Positions 1-8,980 of a stretch of 64,000 bases of DNA are shown piece by piece. Origin of the DNA: Vagococcus carniphilus (lineage in GTDB: Bacteria; Bacillota; Bacilli; Lactobacillales; Vagococcaceae); the NCBI RefSeq assembly GCF_014397115.1, contig NZ_CP060720.1, positions 1,566,001 to 1,630,000 on the forward strand. Reading direction: 5' to 3'. Below the pieces are notes generated by a model, which was given only the letters and a program-made list of their open reading frames with translations, was not told the origin of the DNA and searched no databases. Each line of letters starts with the position of its first letter. Position 1 is the stretch's first letter. The position numbers and the translations under genes are program-made.

Positions 1-1413
1 GAAGTTACTTTTAGTTTTCCAGATACTGAGACGTTAGAACAAGGCGAATTCGAGCAAGATTTTCATGTGTTATTAGTTAGTGAAAATACTGCTGATGAGA
101 TTAAGGAAAATATTCTGACAAATAGTGATATCGAAATGGTAAATGTCATTAGTGGTGAAGCTATTTTTGAGGAAGAAGAAACAATTATTGTTGAAACAAA
201 AGTGGAACAACAAGAAACAGATACAAAAGAAAAAAAGAAAAAAGTAACCAAGCATGAACAACAAACGATTAAAGTGGATTTAGCTAAATTAGATACTTTT
301 ATGAATTTGGTTTCAGAATTAGTTGTTTACCGAACAAGGTTAGAAAACATTTCGCAAAATGATAGCAAAAACGATATCAAAGAACCATTAACAGAAGTAG
401 CAAGAATCACGTCTGAGTTGCAAGACTTAGTTTTAAAAATAAGAATGCAACAAGTTAGTGTTGTTATGAATCGATTCCCTCGAGTTGTTCGTGATTTAGC
501 AAAAGATTTAAACAAAGAAATGACATTAATCATTGAAGGTGAAGACACTGAACTTGATCGAACAGTTGTTTCAGAATTAAGTGAACCATTAGTCCATTTG
601 ATTAGAAACTCTGCTGATCATGGTATTGAAGCCCCTGAGAGACGTAAAGAACTTGGGAAACCAGTTGAAGGTGAAATCAAATTAACAGCCTTTCAACAAG
701 GTAATCGAGTCATTATTACCGTATCTGATGACGGAAAAGGATTGAATCCTGAAGTTATAAAAGAAAGTGCTGAAAGAAAAGGGATAGACACTGAAGGTTT
801 ATCTGACAAAGAAATTTTACACTTAATCTTCCATCCTGGTTTTTCTACAGCAAAAGAAATAACTAACGTTTCTGGACGCGGAGTTGGAATGGATGTCGTT
901 CATTCTAAAATTACAAATCTTGGAGGAACCATTGATTTACATAGCAAGGTTGATGTTGGTTCAACATTCACTATTAATTTACCTTTAACACTATCGATTA
1001 TTCAATCTTTAATGGTTAAAGTTTCAGGTGAAGTATTTGCTTTACCACAGGGAGCCATTGAAAAAGTTGTTGAAGTCACTAATCAAGAAATTATTCAGGT
1101 TCACTTACAAGAAGTTTATAAATACCAAGGAATGGCTATTCCAGTTATTCGATTACAAGAAGTGCTTGGACTTGAACCAGCAAAAGAATTTAATTCAAAT
1201 CCTCATTTGATTATCGTCTTACTTGGTAAAAAATACTACGCTCTAATGGTGGATGAATTAATTGGACAACAAGAAATTGTGATTAAAAAATTGGGACAAG
1301 AATTAAGACATTTAAAAAAATACCTTGGTGCAACAATTCTTGGAAACGGAGATATCACATTGATTTTAGATACAAATGTCATTTGTAGTGAAGAAAGTGT
1401 GAGTTCAATATGA
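1..1413 (+). CDS. cheA: Chemotaxis histidine kinase CheA (5' end missing)
   Basis: The reading frame is open from base 1, so the gene starts upstream of the window and its phosphotransfer (P1) domain is not visible. What remains is, in order, the end of a P2-like linker, the P3 dimerisation helix (from about base 265), a GHKL ATPase with an N box (HLIRNSADHGIE), a G1 box (DDGKGL) and a G2 box (GRGVGMDVV), and a CheW-like P5 domain. CheA phosphorylates CheY in response to chemoreceptors at the membrane array. The stop overlaps the next start (ATGA at 1410-1413), so cheC is probably translationally coupled. Confidence 0.95.
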   Translation, partial: EVTFSFPDTETLEQGEFEQDFHVLLVSENTADEIKENILTNSDIEMVNVISGEAIFEEEETIIVETKVEQQETDTKEKKKKVTKHEQQTIKVDLAKLDTFMNLVSELVVYRTRLENISQNDSKNDIKEPLTEVARITSELQDLVLKIRMQQVSVVMNRFPRVVRDLAKDLNKEMTLIIEGEDTELDRTVVSELSEPLVHLIRNSADHGIEAPERRKELGKPVEGEIKLTAFQQGNRVIITVSDDGKGLNPEVIKESAERKGIDTEGLSDKEILHLIFHPGFSTAKEITNVSGRGVGMDVVHSKITNLGGTIDLHSKVDVGSTFTINLPLTLSIIQSLMVKVSGEVFALPQGAIEKVVEVTNQEIIQVHLQEVYKYQGMAIPVIRLQEVLGLEPAKEFNSNPHLIIVLLGKKYYALMVDELIGQQEIVIKKLGQELRHLKKYLGATILGNGDITLILDTNVICSEESVSSI

Positions 1414-2006
1414 TGAATAAATTTCAGCCTCTACAAATTGATGCTATAAAAGAAATGGTTAATATAGGTGGAGGACACGCTGCAACGAGTATTTCAGCTC
1501 TTATCAAAGAACCTGTTGATATGACAGTCCCTTTGATTGAAATTATGGAGTATGAAGAATTATATCAACAAATCATGTCAGAAGACAAAGTTGTCTATGC
1601 TGTGACTACCCAAGTCATTGGGAATGGAAGTGGTATTTTTCTGTTCGCACTTCCTGAAAAATCGGCACAAGAAATTTCTAGCATGATGTTACCAAATGGT
1701 ATCGAACAAACAGAAGACTTAATGGTTTCATCTATCAAAGAATTAGCCAATATTTTAGTGAATTCTTTCTTGAATGCAATTAGTCAGCTTTTAGACGTTA
1801 GATTACTGTCTTCTGTTCCGAATTTAATGATTGATATGTTTGGCTCAATTATTAGTAGTTTATACATGGCAGTCGATCAGTATGATGATGAAGTTTTAAT
1901 TATCAAAAATGAGTTTTTCTACTCTGGTAATCAAATGGATGCTTATTTATATTTCATACCAGAAGTAGGCGTATTAGAAAAATTATTTAAAGCAATAGGT
2001 GTATAG
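1410..2006 (+). CDS. cheC: CheY-P phosphatase CheC
   Basis: A 198-residue CheC/CheX/FliY-family protein that would dephosphorylate CheY-P and aid adaptation. Both phosphatase motifs of the family are present: E15 and N18 in the first helix (DAIKEMVN) and E101 and N104 in the second (IKELANILVN), each followed by the usual proline. It overlaps cheA by four bases and is followed 15 bases later by cheY. In Bacillus, CheC works with CheD; no cheD lies in this window, though it could lie upstream. Confidence 0.93.
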   Translation: MMNKFQPLQIDAIKEMVNIGGGHAATSISALIKEPVDMTVPLIEIMEYEELYQQIMSEDKVVYAVTTQVIGNGSGIFLFALPEKSAQEISSMMLPNGIEQTEDLMVSSIKELANILVNSFLNAISQLLDVRLLSSVPNLMIDMFGSIISSLYMAVDQYDDEVLIIKNEFFYSGNQMDAYLYFIPEVGVLEKLFKAIGV

Positions 2007-2021
2007 AAAGAGGGATTATAA

Positions 2022-2384
2022 ATGGCAAAAAAAGTATTAATCGTGGATGACGCGGTATTTATGAGAATGAAATTAAAGGATATTTTAGAAAAAAATGGTT
2101 ATGAAGTTGTAGATGAAGCGCAAAATGGATTAGAAGCTATTGAAAAATACAAAGCAACTCAGCCAGATTTAGTAACAATGGATATCACAATGCCAGAGAT
2201 GGACGGAGTTGAAGCTTTAAAAGAAATTAAAGCGTTTGATGCTGGTGCTAAAGTATTAATGTGTAGTGCTATGGGTCAACAATCAATGGTAATGGATGCT
2301 ATTCGTGCTGGTGCTGTTGATTTTATTGTGAAGCCATTTGATAGTGACCGCGTTATTAAAGCACTTGATAAAGTAATGATATAG
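2022..2384 (+). CDS. cheY: Chemotaxis response regulator CheY
   Basis: A single-domain receiver of 120 residues with no output domain. The acidic pocket D9/D10, phospho-acceptor D54 (in MDITMP), switch residue S82 and K104 (in KPF) are all in place. The phosphorylated form would bind the FliM/FliY switch, which is encoded just downstream. An AGAGGG-type ribosome binding site lies before the ATG. It sits between cheC and cheW in one operon, so the signal donor, terminator and target are co-expressed. Confidence 0.95.
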   Translation: MAKKVLIVDDAVFMRMKLKDILEKNGYEVVDEAQNGLEAIEKYKATQPDLVTMDITMPEMDGVEALKEIKAFDAGAKVLMCSAMGQQSMVMDAIRAGAVDFIVKPFDSDRVIKALDKVMI

Positions 2385-2418
2385 TCTTTTAAAAAGTTAA
2401 TATTGAGGAGAGAAAACG

Positions 2419-2829
2419 ATGCAGTTAATTGTCTTTACTAAAGATAGCAAATATTATGGTATTCGCACTGAAAACGTTGGTGAAATCATCAAATCAACAA
2501 AAATTTTTCATGTTCCTCAAGCTCAACCTTGGATAGAAGGATTAATCAATTTGCGAGGAACCATTGTTACTCTTGTTAACTTTTCCAAATTTTTAAAAGA
2601 AGATGATAATGGCTTACACGAAAACATCATTGTCATTATGAATGACAACCAAAAAATCGGAATTTTAGTTGAACAAATTATTGGTGTTTTTAGCGTTGAT
2701 TCAGATGAAATACAAGCACTAGATAAGAAAACAAACGATAATATAGAAGGTATCATTTCTATCCATGATAAGTTAACGAATATTATTGATGTGATGACAA
2801 TATTTACTGAAAATGAGGGATCTATTTGA
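2419..2829 (+). CDS. cheW: Chemotaxis coupling protein CheW
   Basis: A 136-residue single CheW (SH3-like) domain that links chemoreceptors to CheA. Typical features include the opening QLIVFTKDSKYYGIRTENV and the segment EGLINLRGTIVTLVNF. A GAGGAGAG ribosome binding site precedes the ATG. The stop codon overlaps the TTG start of fliM (2826-2829), which joins the chemotaxis genes to the switch genes in one transcript. Confidence 0.94.
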   Translation: MQLIVFTKDSKYYGIRTENVGEIIKSTKIFHVPQAQPWIEGLINLRGTIVTLVNFSKFLKEDDNGLHENIIVIMNDNQKIGILVEQIIGVFSVDSDEIQALDKKTNDNIEGIISIHDKLTNIIDVMTIFTENEGSI

Positions 2830-3824
2830 AACAAGTATTAACACAACAAGAAATAGATGCACTTTTAAATGCGATGAGTAATGGTGAAATTGATGAGGAT
2901 ACATTGATGTCTGAAGAAAAAGAGGTTGGTCAAGTTAAAGCGTATGATTTTAGAAGGCCAACTAAACTTTCAAAAGAATACATTAATACGCTATTTATGA
3001 TCTTTGAAGATTTTTCAAAATATGCAGGCAATCATTTGAGCACTCAGATTAGAACCAACGTTTCGTTGAAGTTAGCTTCTATTGAACAAATTAGTTACGA
3101 TGAATTTATTCATTCGATACCTAAGTTTACATTACTTGGTTTGTTTCATTCGACACCCTTAAATGGTATTCAAATGATTGAGATTAATCCTCAACTTTGT
3201 ATGCTGATTGTTGAGTTATTATGTGGTGGAAGTGAAGCACAAGTTCTTAAAAATGAAGAAATTGAGAAAAAAAGCTTTACAGACATAGAGATTGCTATTT
3301 TAGAAGAAATCTTTAAAACTTTTGTGTCAGCTTTTGAAAATGCTTGGAAAGAAATAACAGATATTGAAAGTAAATTGGATAGTTTAGATACTAATCCTCA
3401 ATTACTTCAAAATATGTCACCTAATGAACCAGTCGTGTTAGTGACATTTACAGCAACAATATTTAAACGAAATACATTTATAAACTTATGTGTTCCATAT
3501 GTCTTTTTCGAAGGAATTATCGATAAATTAAGCTTTAGAAACTGGTTTGACTCAGATAAGAACTTTAGTACAATCGACAATGAACATTTACAAAAAAATA
3601 TTGAGTCTGTTGATTTAGAATTAGAAGCCTTCTTAGGTAAAACAACAATGACTCTTTCTGATTTTTCACAATTAGAGGTTGGCGATACAATCAGTTTAGA
3701 TCAAAAGATTACAGAGCCTCTAAAAATGTACATTGAAAATCAACTCTTTAGCCTCGTAAAACCAGGTAAAAAAGATGATGTCATGGCAGTTGAAATTTTA
3801 GAGTTTTCAGAAGGAGAATCGTAG
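2826..3824 (+). CDS. fliM: Flagellar motor switch protein FliM
   Basis: A 332-residue FliM. The N-terminal peptide LTQQEIDALLNAM is the conserved CheY-P binding segment. It is followed by the CheC-like middle domain and a C-terminal SpoA (FliN-like) domain beginning near residue 240. It forms the C-ring and sets rotation direction. The start is TTG at 2826, supported by GAGGG just upstream and by the conserved N-terminus starting at once. The gap to fliY is a single base. Confidence 0.94.
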   Translation: MKQVLTQQEIDALLNAMSNGEIDEDTLMSEEKEVGQVKAYDFRRPTKLSKEYINTLFMIFEDFSKYAGNHLSTQIRTNVSLKLASIEQISYDEFIHSIPKFTLLGLFHSTPLNGIQMIEINPQLCMLIVELLCGGSEAQVLKNEEIEKKSFTDIEIAILEEIFKTFVSAFENAWKEITDIESKLDSLDTNPQLLQNMSPNEPVVLVTFTATIFKRNTFINLCVPYVFFEGIIDKLSFRNWFDSDKNFSTIDNEHLQKNIESVDLELEAFLGKTTMTLSDFSQLEVGDTISLDQKITEPLKMYIENQLFSLVKPGKKDDVMAVEILEFSEGES

Positions 3825-3825
3825 A

Positions 3826-4869
3826 ATGAGTGAAGCACTATCTCAAAAAGAAATAGATACATTGATGAATGGCTCAGAAATTCCAGCACCATTTGATCAA
3901 ACAATTAGCGACATTATTGGTGAAGTTGGGAATATTTCTATGTCACAAGCGGCAACAACTTTATCTTCTATTTTAAATCGTCGTGTCATGATTACAACAC
4001 CAAGAGTTAGCTACGTTAAGTTTCAACAAATACTTGATGAATTGGTTACGCCAAAAGTATCAACTGTTGTTGAATTTAAAGAAAGCTTAGAAGGAAGTAA
4101 TTTATTACTTCTAAATGTTGAAGACGCTATTATTATCGCTGATTTAATGATTGGTGGCGATGGTAACACAACTAATACAGAATTCACAGAGTTAGAATTA
4201 AGCGCTGTAGGAGAAGCGATGAACCAAATGATTGGATCAGCATCTACCTCAATGGCGACGATGATGGGTAAAAAAGTAGATATTTTACCACCTGAAGTTA
4301 ACTTATGGAAAGATGAAGCTGCAGTTCAGTATAAAGGAATTGATAGCGAGACAGTGGTTTGTAAAATTTCATTTGATTTATCTGTTGAAGGTGTTATCGA
4401 AAGTGAAATTATGCAAATTTACACGCAAGAAATGGTTCGTGAAATTTCTGATACAATGCTTCAAGATACAGCAGAAGTTTTGGAAGGACGTGAAATGATG
4501 GGAGAAGAGACAAGACAACAATCTGTACCAACTCAAGAAGCCACTAAAAAAGTAACGGTTCAACAACCTGAATTTGCGAATTTAGAAAACAGAAAAGTAG
4601 AATCAAATATTGATAATTTAGATTTGTTGATGGATGTCCCGCTTGATTTTAGTGTGGTACTAGGTAACAGTAGAAAATCAATTAAAGATATTTTATCATT
4701 AGGTGTTGGTTCTGTTGTAGAACTAGATAAATTAACAGACGAGCCTCTTGAAGTTTATGTTAATAGTAAGCTAATCGCAAAAGGCGAAGTAGTCGTAATT
4801 AATGAAAACTTTGGTATTAGAATTACAAATATCTTATCTCAAAAACAAAGACTAAATAATTTACATTAA
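3826..4869 (+). CDS. fliY: Flagellar switch protein FliY (FliN with a CheC-type phosphatase domain)
   Basis: A 347-residue protein of the Firmicute FliY type. The N-terminal SEALSQKEIDTLMN resembles the CheY-P docking peptide of FliM. Two CheC motifs keep their glutamate and asparagine (IIGEVGN near residue 30, VGEAMN near residue 128), so phosphatase activity is likely. The C-terminal 80 residues are the SpoA/FliN domain. It is the last gene of the chemotaxis-switch operon and is followed directly by a strong terminator. Residues about 220-255 are a polar linker. Confidence 0.93.
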   Translation: MSEALSQKEIDTLMNGSEIPAPFDQTISDIIGEVGNISMSQAATTLSSILNRRVMITTPRVSYVKFQQILDELVTPKVSTVVEFKESLEGSNLLLLNVEDAIIIADLMIGGDGNTTNTEFTELELSAVGEAMNQMIGSASTSMATMMGKKVDILPPEVNLWKDEAAVQYKGIDSETVVCKISFDLSVEGVIESEIMQIYTQEMVREISDTMLQDTAEVLEGREMMGEETRQQSVPTQEATKKVTVQQPEFANLENRKVESNIDNLDLLMDVPLDFSVVLGNSRKSIKDILSLGVGSVVELDKLTDEPLEVYVNSKLIAKGEVVVINENFGIRITNILSQKQRLNNLH

Positions 4870-4911
4870 ACTAGTTGAATAAGTCAATTTAGACTTATTC
4901 AAGTAGTTTTT
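4868..4911 (+). terminator. Rho-independent terminator after fliY
   Basis: An 18-bp inverted repeat with one mismatch (4868-4885 against 4892-4909), a short AT-rich loop and a T-run. It overlaps the fliY stop codon and ends the chemotaxis-switch operon. Confidence 0.9.
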
Positions 4912-4994
4912 ATTGATTATTAGATTATTTTCATTATAAAATAAAACAAATTACAAAAAAATCAAAAGTAAGCTGACATTAAGCCTTTTTGCTA

Positions 4995-5021
4995 TTAATC
5001 GATTTAATTTTTTGCCGATAA
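4995..5021 (+). promoter_or_regulatory. Sigma-28 (SigD/FliA) promoter for flgM-flgN-flgK-flgL
   Basis: The -10 element GCCGATAA (5014-5021) matches the sigma-28 consensus. TTAA (4995-4998), 15 nt upstream, stands in for the TAAA -35 element. It lies after the fliY terminator and about 60 bases before flgM, the anti-sigma-28 gene. The flagellin promoter has the same TTAA-N15-CCGATA layout, which supports both calls. Confidence 0.8.
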
Positions 5022-5077
5022 TTATTATGTATAAGTAGATGACTGGTCGCTAATATCTATACAAGGAGAGTATTTTT

Positions 5078-5377
5078 ATGAAGATAAATAATCAATATAC
5101 ATCGTATTTCGACTCTTATCATTCTCAAATAGGGCATGATAATGTTGAAAAAGAGACAAGTCCAACAATGAAAAAAGAAACAGTTGAAGTTGACTTATCT
5201 AAAACAAGCAAAAAATTACGATTTAATAATCAATTAGAAGATACTGAAAAAACAAACAGAATCGCAGAAATTAAGCAAGCGATTAAAGATGGAACATATA
5301 AAGTATCTGCTGAAGAAATTGCTGATAAAATGTCAGATACACTAAAAGGACAAAAAGAGTCGTATGGAGACAAATAA
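5078..5377 (+). CDS. flgM: Anti-sigma-28 factor FlgM
   Basis: A 99-residue protein with the disordered, polar N-terminal half and conserved C-terminal helices of FlgM (NRIAEIKQAIKDGTYKVSAE near residues 61-80, then IADKM). It holds sigma-28 inactive until the hook is finished and FlgM is exported. AAGGAGAG precedes the ATG. It heads its own operon behind a sigma-28 promoter, the usual negative feedback arrangement, and overlaps flgN by 14 bases. Confidence 0.92.
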   Translation: MKINNQYTSYFDSYHSQIGHDNVEKETSPTMKKETVEVDLSKTSKKLRFNNQLEDTEKTNRIAEIKQAIKDGTYKVSAEEIADKMSDTLKGQKESYGDK

Positions 5378-5726
5378 ACATTTAACAAGTTATTTAAAGC
5401 AGTTATTAAGATTGCTTAAAAAAGAAAAAAAAGCTTTAGTAAAAAATGATGGCGTTCAAATCGAAAAAATAGTAAAGCAAAAAGAACAATTGGTAGAACC
5501 ACTAAATTCATTTAAAGGTGTACCATCAGCTGAAGAGAAAAAGCTGATTGCAGAAATAAAACAAGTTCAAAATGATAATTTATTACTAACGAAACAGGCG
5601 ATTGCTTTTAATGATCGTTTTCTTTCAGCAGTTGGTACGGGTATGAAGAAAGCCAACTCAACGTATTCAAGTAGTGGTAGATTAGCTTCTCAGGAAGATC
5701 TTGGCTTTATTAATCATTCGATGTAA
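5364..5726 (+). CDS. flgN: FlgN-like export chaperone for hook-associated proteins
   Basis: A 120-residue, lysine-rich, mainly helical protein placed between flgM and flgK, the usual position of flgN. FlgN chaperones carry FlgK and FlgL to the export gate. The predicted long helices (about residues 5-50 and 55-90) fit the family, but sequence conservation is always weak here, so the call rests partly on position. It starts inside the end of flgM, with no strong ribosome binding site of its own, which suggests coupling. Confidence 0.8.
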   Translation: METNKHLTSYLKQLLRLLKKEKKALVKNDGVQIEKIVKQKEQLVEPLNSFKGVPSAEEKKLIAEIKQVQNDNLLLTKQAIAFNDRFLSAVGTGMKKANSTYSSSGRLASQEDLGFINHSM

Positions 5727-5794
5727 ATAATTTCTTCTTAAGAGGCCCGTCATCGAAAACATACATTTGAAATAAAGAGAGGAGGCACTAACTT

Positions 5795-7315
5795 ATGGTA
5801 GGATTATTTGGTACTTTAGGTACTGCTAATAAAGGTCTAAACGTTCAGCAAAAAGCACTTGAAACATCTGGTCACAATATCGCAAATGCCAATACAGCGG
5901 GTTACTCACGTCAGAGAGTTAACATGGCAGCTGATAATCCATATAATTTAATTGGAGTTGGTCAAGTTGGTACAGGGGTAAAGATTTCTTCTATTACAAG
6001 AGTAGTAGACGATTTCGTGATTGGAAATATGAGACAAGAAACATCTTCTTATCATCAATATGAGCAAAAGTCTGATATCTTAGGTCAATTAGAAGTTATT
6101 TTTAATGAAACACCTCTACATAAAGGTTTATCGAATAATTTATCGACTTACTTTGATTCTTGGTCAAAATTAGGTTCAAATCCAGAGATGGATAACGCTA
6201 AAACAATTGTGTTAGAAAACGGAAATATTTTGACAGATGCAATTAATCATATGGCAAAACAAATTGATGAACTTTCACAAAACACACTTTCTATTTTAGA
6301 AAAAAGTGCACTTGATTTTAACGGGAAATTAGAGCAATTAGATGTAATTAACCGACAAATCTATAAAGTGTCCAATGATGGAAGCATACCAAATGATTTG
6401 CTCGATCAACGAGATATTATTTTAGAAGAGCTTGCCACATTTACTAAATTAGAAACGTCTTTTGACCAGTACGGACGTGTTTCGATTAAAGTCGATAAAC
6501 AAGATGTGTTAACACACAATGAGTTGAAGAAAATTAGTGTCGTTGTTGGTAAAGATGATAAAGGAAATTCTTTAGTTTCAGAAGGTGGGGACTCACTAAA
6601 ACCTCGTGCTACAACTACTGACAAATATGAAATTGGACAGATCTTAATTTCAGATTCCAAAGCAGCAACTCCTGAATTCAAACCACTTGAAATGGCTAGC
6701 GGTGTTTCAAAAGGATTACAAGAATCTTTAGTTGAAATCGATAGTCGTATGACAGAGTTAAATAATTTTGTGTTTAATCTGGCATCAGCTGTTAATAAAA
6801 TCCACTCAGATGCAGGTGATAGTATTGATTTCTTTACAATTGGGACAGATGGAAATCATGCTCTTAATATCAAAGTTAACGAAGCTATAAAAAAAGATCC
6901 TTCCTTGATTAATACAGGGGAAGATTTAAAAGGACATGAAGTGGGGGATGGCTCAAGAGCTACTGCTATTTCAAAACTAAAAGATACAAGATTGAAATAC
7001 CCAACTGATTTTAGTACGTATGATAAAAAGAGTATGTCTTTTGCAGATGAAGAAGGCGGATTAACTTTCCTAGGTTCATTTGTTGATATTGTGACTAAAA
7101 ATGGTATTTCAAAACAACAAGCTGATAATAAAGTAACTTCTCAAGAATACTTACTCAGTCAATTACAACAAAGAAGAGATTCAATCTCTGGTGTGAACGT
7201 TAACGAGGAAGTAACAGATGTTATTAGATTCCAGAGAGCTTTCCAAGCAAATTCAAAAGTTATTTCTGTGGTTTCAGAAATGTTAGATACTTTAATAAAT
7301 CGAACGGGAGTGTAA
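5795..7315 (+). CDS. flgK: Flagellar hook-associated protein 1, FlgK
   Basis: A 506-residue FlgK. The N-terminal rod/hook motif is clear (LETSGHNIANANTAGYSRQR) and the C-terminal helix VTDVIRFQRAFQANSKVIS is the matching D0 partner. FlgK forms the first junction layer between hook and filament. An AGAGGAGG ribosome binding site precedes the ATG. It lies four bases upstream of flgL, so the two junction proteins are made together. Confidence 0.95.
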   Translation: MVGLFGTLGTANKGLNVQQKALETSGHNIANANTAGYSRQRVNMAADNPYNLIGVGQVGTGVKISSITRVVDDFVIGNMRQETSSYHQYEQKSDILGQLEVIFNETPLHKGLSNNLSTYFDSWSKLGSNPEMDNAKTIVLENGNILTDAINHMAKQIDELSQNTLSILEKSALDFNGKLEQLDVINRQIYKVSNDGSIPNDLLDQRDIILEELATFTKLETSFDQYGRVSIKVDKQDVLTHNELKKISVVVGKDDKGNSLVSEGGDSLKPRATTTDKYEIGQILISDSKAATPEFKPLEMASGVSKGLQESLVEIDSRMTELNNFVFNLASAVNKIHSDAGDSIDFFTIGTDGNHALNIKVNEAIKKDPSLINTGEDLKGHEVGDGSRATAISKLKDTRLKYPTDFSTYDKKSMSFADEEGGLTFLGSFVDIVTKNGISKQQADNKVTSQEYLLSQLQQRRDSISGVNVNEEVTDVIRFQRAFQANSKVISVVSEMLDTLINRTGV

Positions 7316-7319
7316 CTAA

Positions 7320-8279
7320 ATGCGCGTATCAAATTCGACAATCTATACTGAGTTTAACCGTAATATGGCTACTAACTTAGATCGTTTGAGAAAATATCAA
7401 GATCAATTAAATTCTTTTGCTGAATATAGTAAGTCATCAGATAATCCTTTAGTTTTCGCTAAAATTATCAATATGAATGACTCTATTCAACAAAATGAGT
7501 ATTTTAACTCAACTATTTCAGATTCAATGGCTTGGGGTAAAACACAAGATTCTGCTCTTGAGAGTGCAACTGATTCACTACATCGAATTCGTCAGCTTAT
7601 AGAATCAAGTGCAACAGGAACTCAAGGCCAAGCAGAATTGCAAGCCAATAAAAAAGAAGTCATTTCTGAAGTAGAAGGAATTGTGGATTCTTTAAATACT
7701 AACTTTGATGGCCGTTATATCTTTGGTGGAAAAAATACAAAGACACCTCCTTTTGAAATTGTAAAAGATGATAAGGGAGATATTATCGAAGTTAAGTACA
7801 ACGGAACAAAAGATGTTAAAAATGGAGATGGCACAGTTACTCCTAAAGACGGTAATTTGCCAAGAGTAATCGCTAAAGGCGTAACAGTTGATTTAATCAG
7901 TGATGGTAGATTATTTATGAAAGAAGAAGGAACAGAAGCTGACCCAGAAAATTTGAGCACATTCTTTACTGACATCATTCAAGCTATGAATAGTGATGAT
8001 AAAGAAAAATTATCTGGAGAATTATTATCCAAAGTTGATGTTCATACAGAAAACTTTGTTAATGTCCGTTCAAGAATTGGAACAGTTACAAACCGATTTG
8101 AAGCAGCTAAAGACAGAAACGAAAATGAAACAATTAATTTGAAAGAAGTTCTTTCTGAAAAGCAAGATGTTGATGTGGTTCAGAAGTATATGGAATTTGC
8201 TAATCAAATGGTTGCTTATCAAGCGTCTCTTTCAATGGGAACTAAAATTATGCAAACAAGCATTCTAGATTTTGTATAA
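7320..8279 (+). CDS. flgL: Flagellar hook-associated protein 3, FlgL
   Basis: A 319-residue flagellin-like junction protein. The N-terminus MRVSNSTIYTEFNRNM and the C-terminal coiled segment with VVQKYMEFANQMVAYQASL are typical of FlgL, while the middle is a variable domain (about residues 130-220). It makes the second junction layer between hook and filament. It is the last gene of the flgM operon and is followed immediately by a terminator. Confidence 0.94.
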   Translation: MRVSNSTIYTEFNRNMATNLDRLRKYQDQLNSFAEYSKSSDNPLVFAKIINMNDSIQQNEYFNSTISDSMAWGKTQDSALESATDSLHRIRQLIESSATGTQGQAELQANKKEVISEVEGIVDSLNTNFDGRYIFGGKNTKTPPFEIVKDDKGDIIEVKYNGTKDVKNGDGTVTPKDGNLPRVIAKGVTVDLISDGRLFMKEEGTEADPENLSTFFTDIIQAMNSDDKEKLSGELLSKVDVHTENFVNVRSRIGTVTNRFEAAKDRNENETINLKEVLSEKQDVDVVQKYMEFANQMVAYQASLSMGTKIMQTSILDFV

Positions 8280-8312
8280 AAAAACTTCACGATATTCTCG
8301 TGAAGTTTTTTT
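8279..8312. terminator. Bidirectional terminator between flgL and the convergent gene
   Basis: A perfect 12-bp stem (8281-8292 with 8298-8309), loop of five bases, A-run before and T-run after. It can serve both flgL on the plus strand and the minus-strand gene that ends at 8311. Confidence 0.9.
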
Positions 8313-8859
8313 ATATATGCTCAGGTAATTTGGATAGTTCGATAACAGATTCAGGTAACCAACCTTCATTTTTTATCCATTTTAAACTAACTTTATAAAA
8401 CTGATTTGTTTCTTTATTAGATAAGTAACCGTAAATACTTGTTGTGTCATAACTATCTAGCCACCACTCTTCAATTTGTTTAGTGTCTAGATTAAGGGCT
8501 GTAGAAAAAGCTGTTTGCATTTCCTGACGATCGATGCTGTCTTCACCAAAATTGGTATGATGAGGCTCTTTCTGTTTTGTTGACGTAGGCTTCCAATCAT
8601 TCATTTTAAAAGAATTAATTGCGTTAGGTTCTTTTGTTTCAATCTCTATTTTTTTAGAACTTTCTTCTTTTAAATTAGGTTTCGACACCTTTTTTTGTTC
8701 TTTTTTTTGTGAAGACTCAAGTGTTATTTTGGGTCCTCCAATTTCTAACTGTTTCGATTTATCTTTTTCATGAGTCATTACTTTAAAAAAAATTAAAAAA
8801 CATACAATAAAAAATAAACCAGCAGCTTTTTTAGGATTATTTTTAAAATATCTCGTCAT
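8311..8859 (-). CDS. Membrane-anchored protein of unknown function inside the flagellar cluster
   Basis: I do not recognise this 182-residue protein. It has a positively charged start, one membrane segment at about residues 13-28, a lysine/glutamate-rich linker (about 30-100), and a small C-terminal domain (about 108-182) containing EEWWLDSYDTTSIYGYL and KWIKNEGWLPESVIE. It is probably anchored with the C-terminal part outside. It points against the flagellar genes on both sides. The best ribosome binding site (AAAGGAG on the minus strand) lies more than 20 nt before this ATG, so the true start may be a non-standard ATT at 8877 or may depend on reinitiation. Confidence 0.65.
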   Translation of the reverse strand: MTRYFKNNPKKAAGLFFIVCFLIFFKVMTHEKDKSKQLEIGGPKITLESSQKKEQKKVSKPNLKEESSKKIEIETKEPNAINSFKMNDWKPTSTKQKEPHHTNFGEDSIDRQEMQTAFSTALNLDTKQIEEWWLDSYDTTSIYGYLSNKETNQFYKVSLKWIKNEGWLPESVIELSKLPEHI

Positions 8860-8980
8860 TTTTTCAAAAAAATTAATAGGTCATTTCTCCTTTTTTAAGA
8901 TGTTTTCTAGTTGATTTTATCATATTTTGAGAAGTAAAACTATTAATTAAAAATAATTATAAAAAAGTTTAAAAAAGGAT

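Noticed and set aside
8860-8980. Regulatory RNA in the gap before flagellin
   Set aside because: The stretch is AT-rich with poly-A and poly-T runs but no stable stem; only the sigma-28 promoter at its right end is supported.
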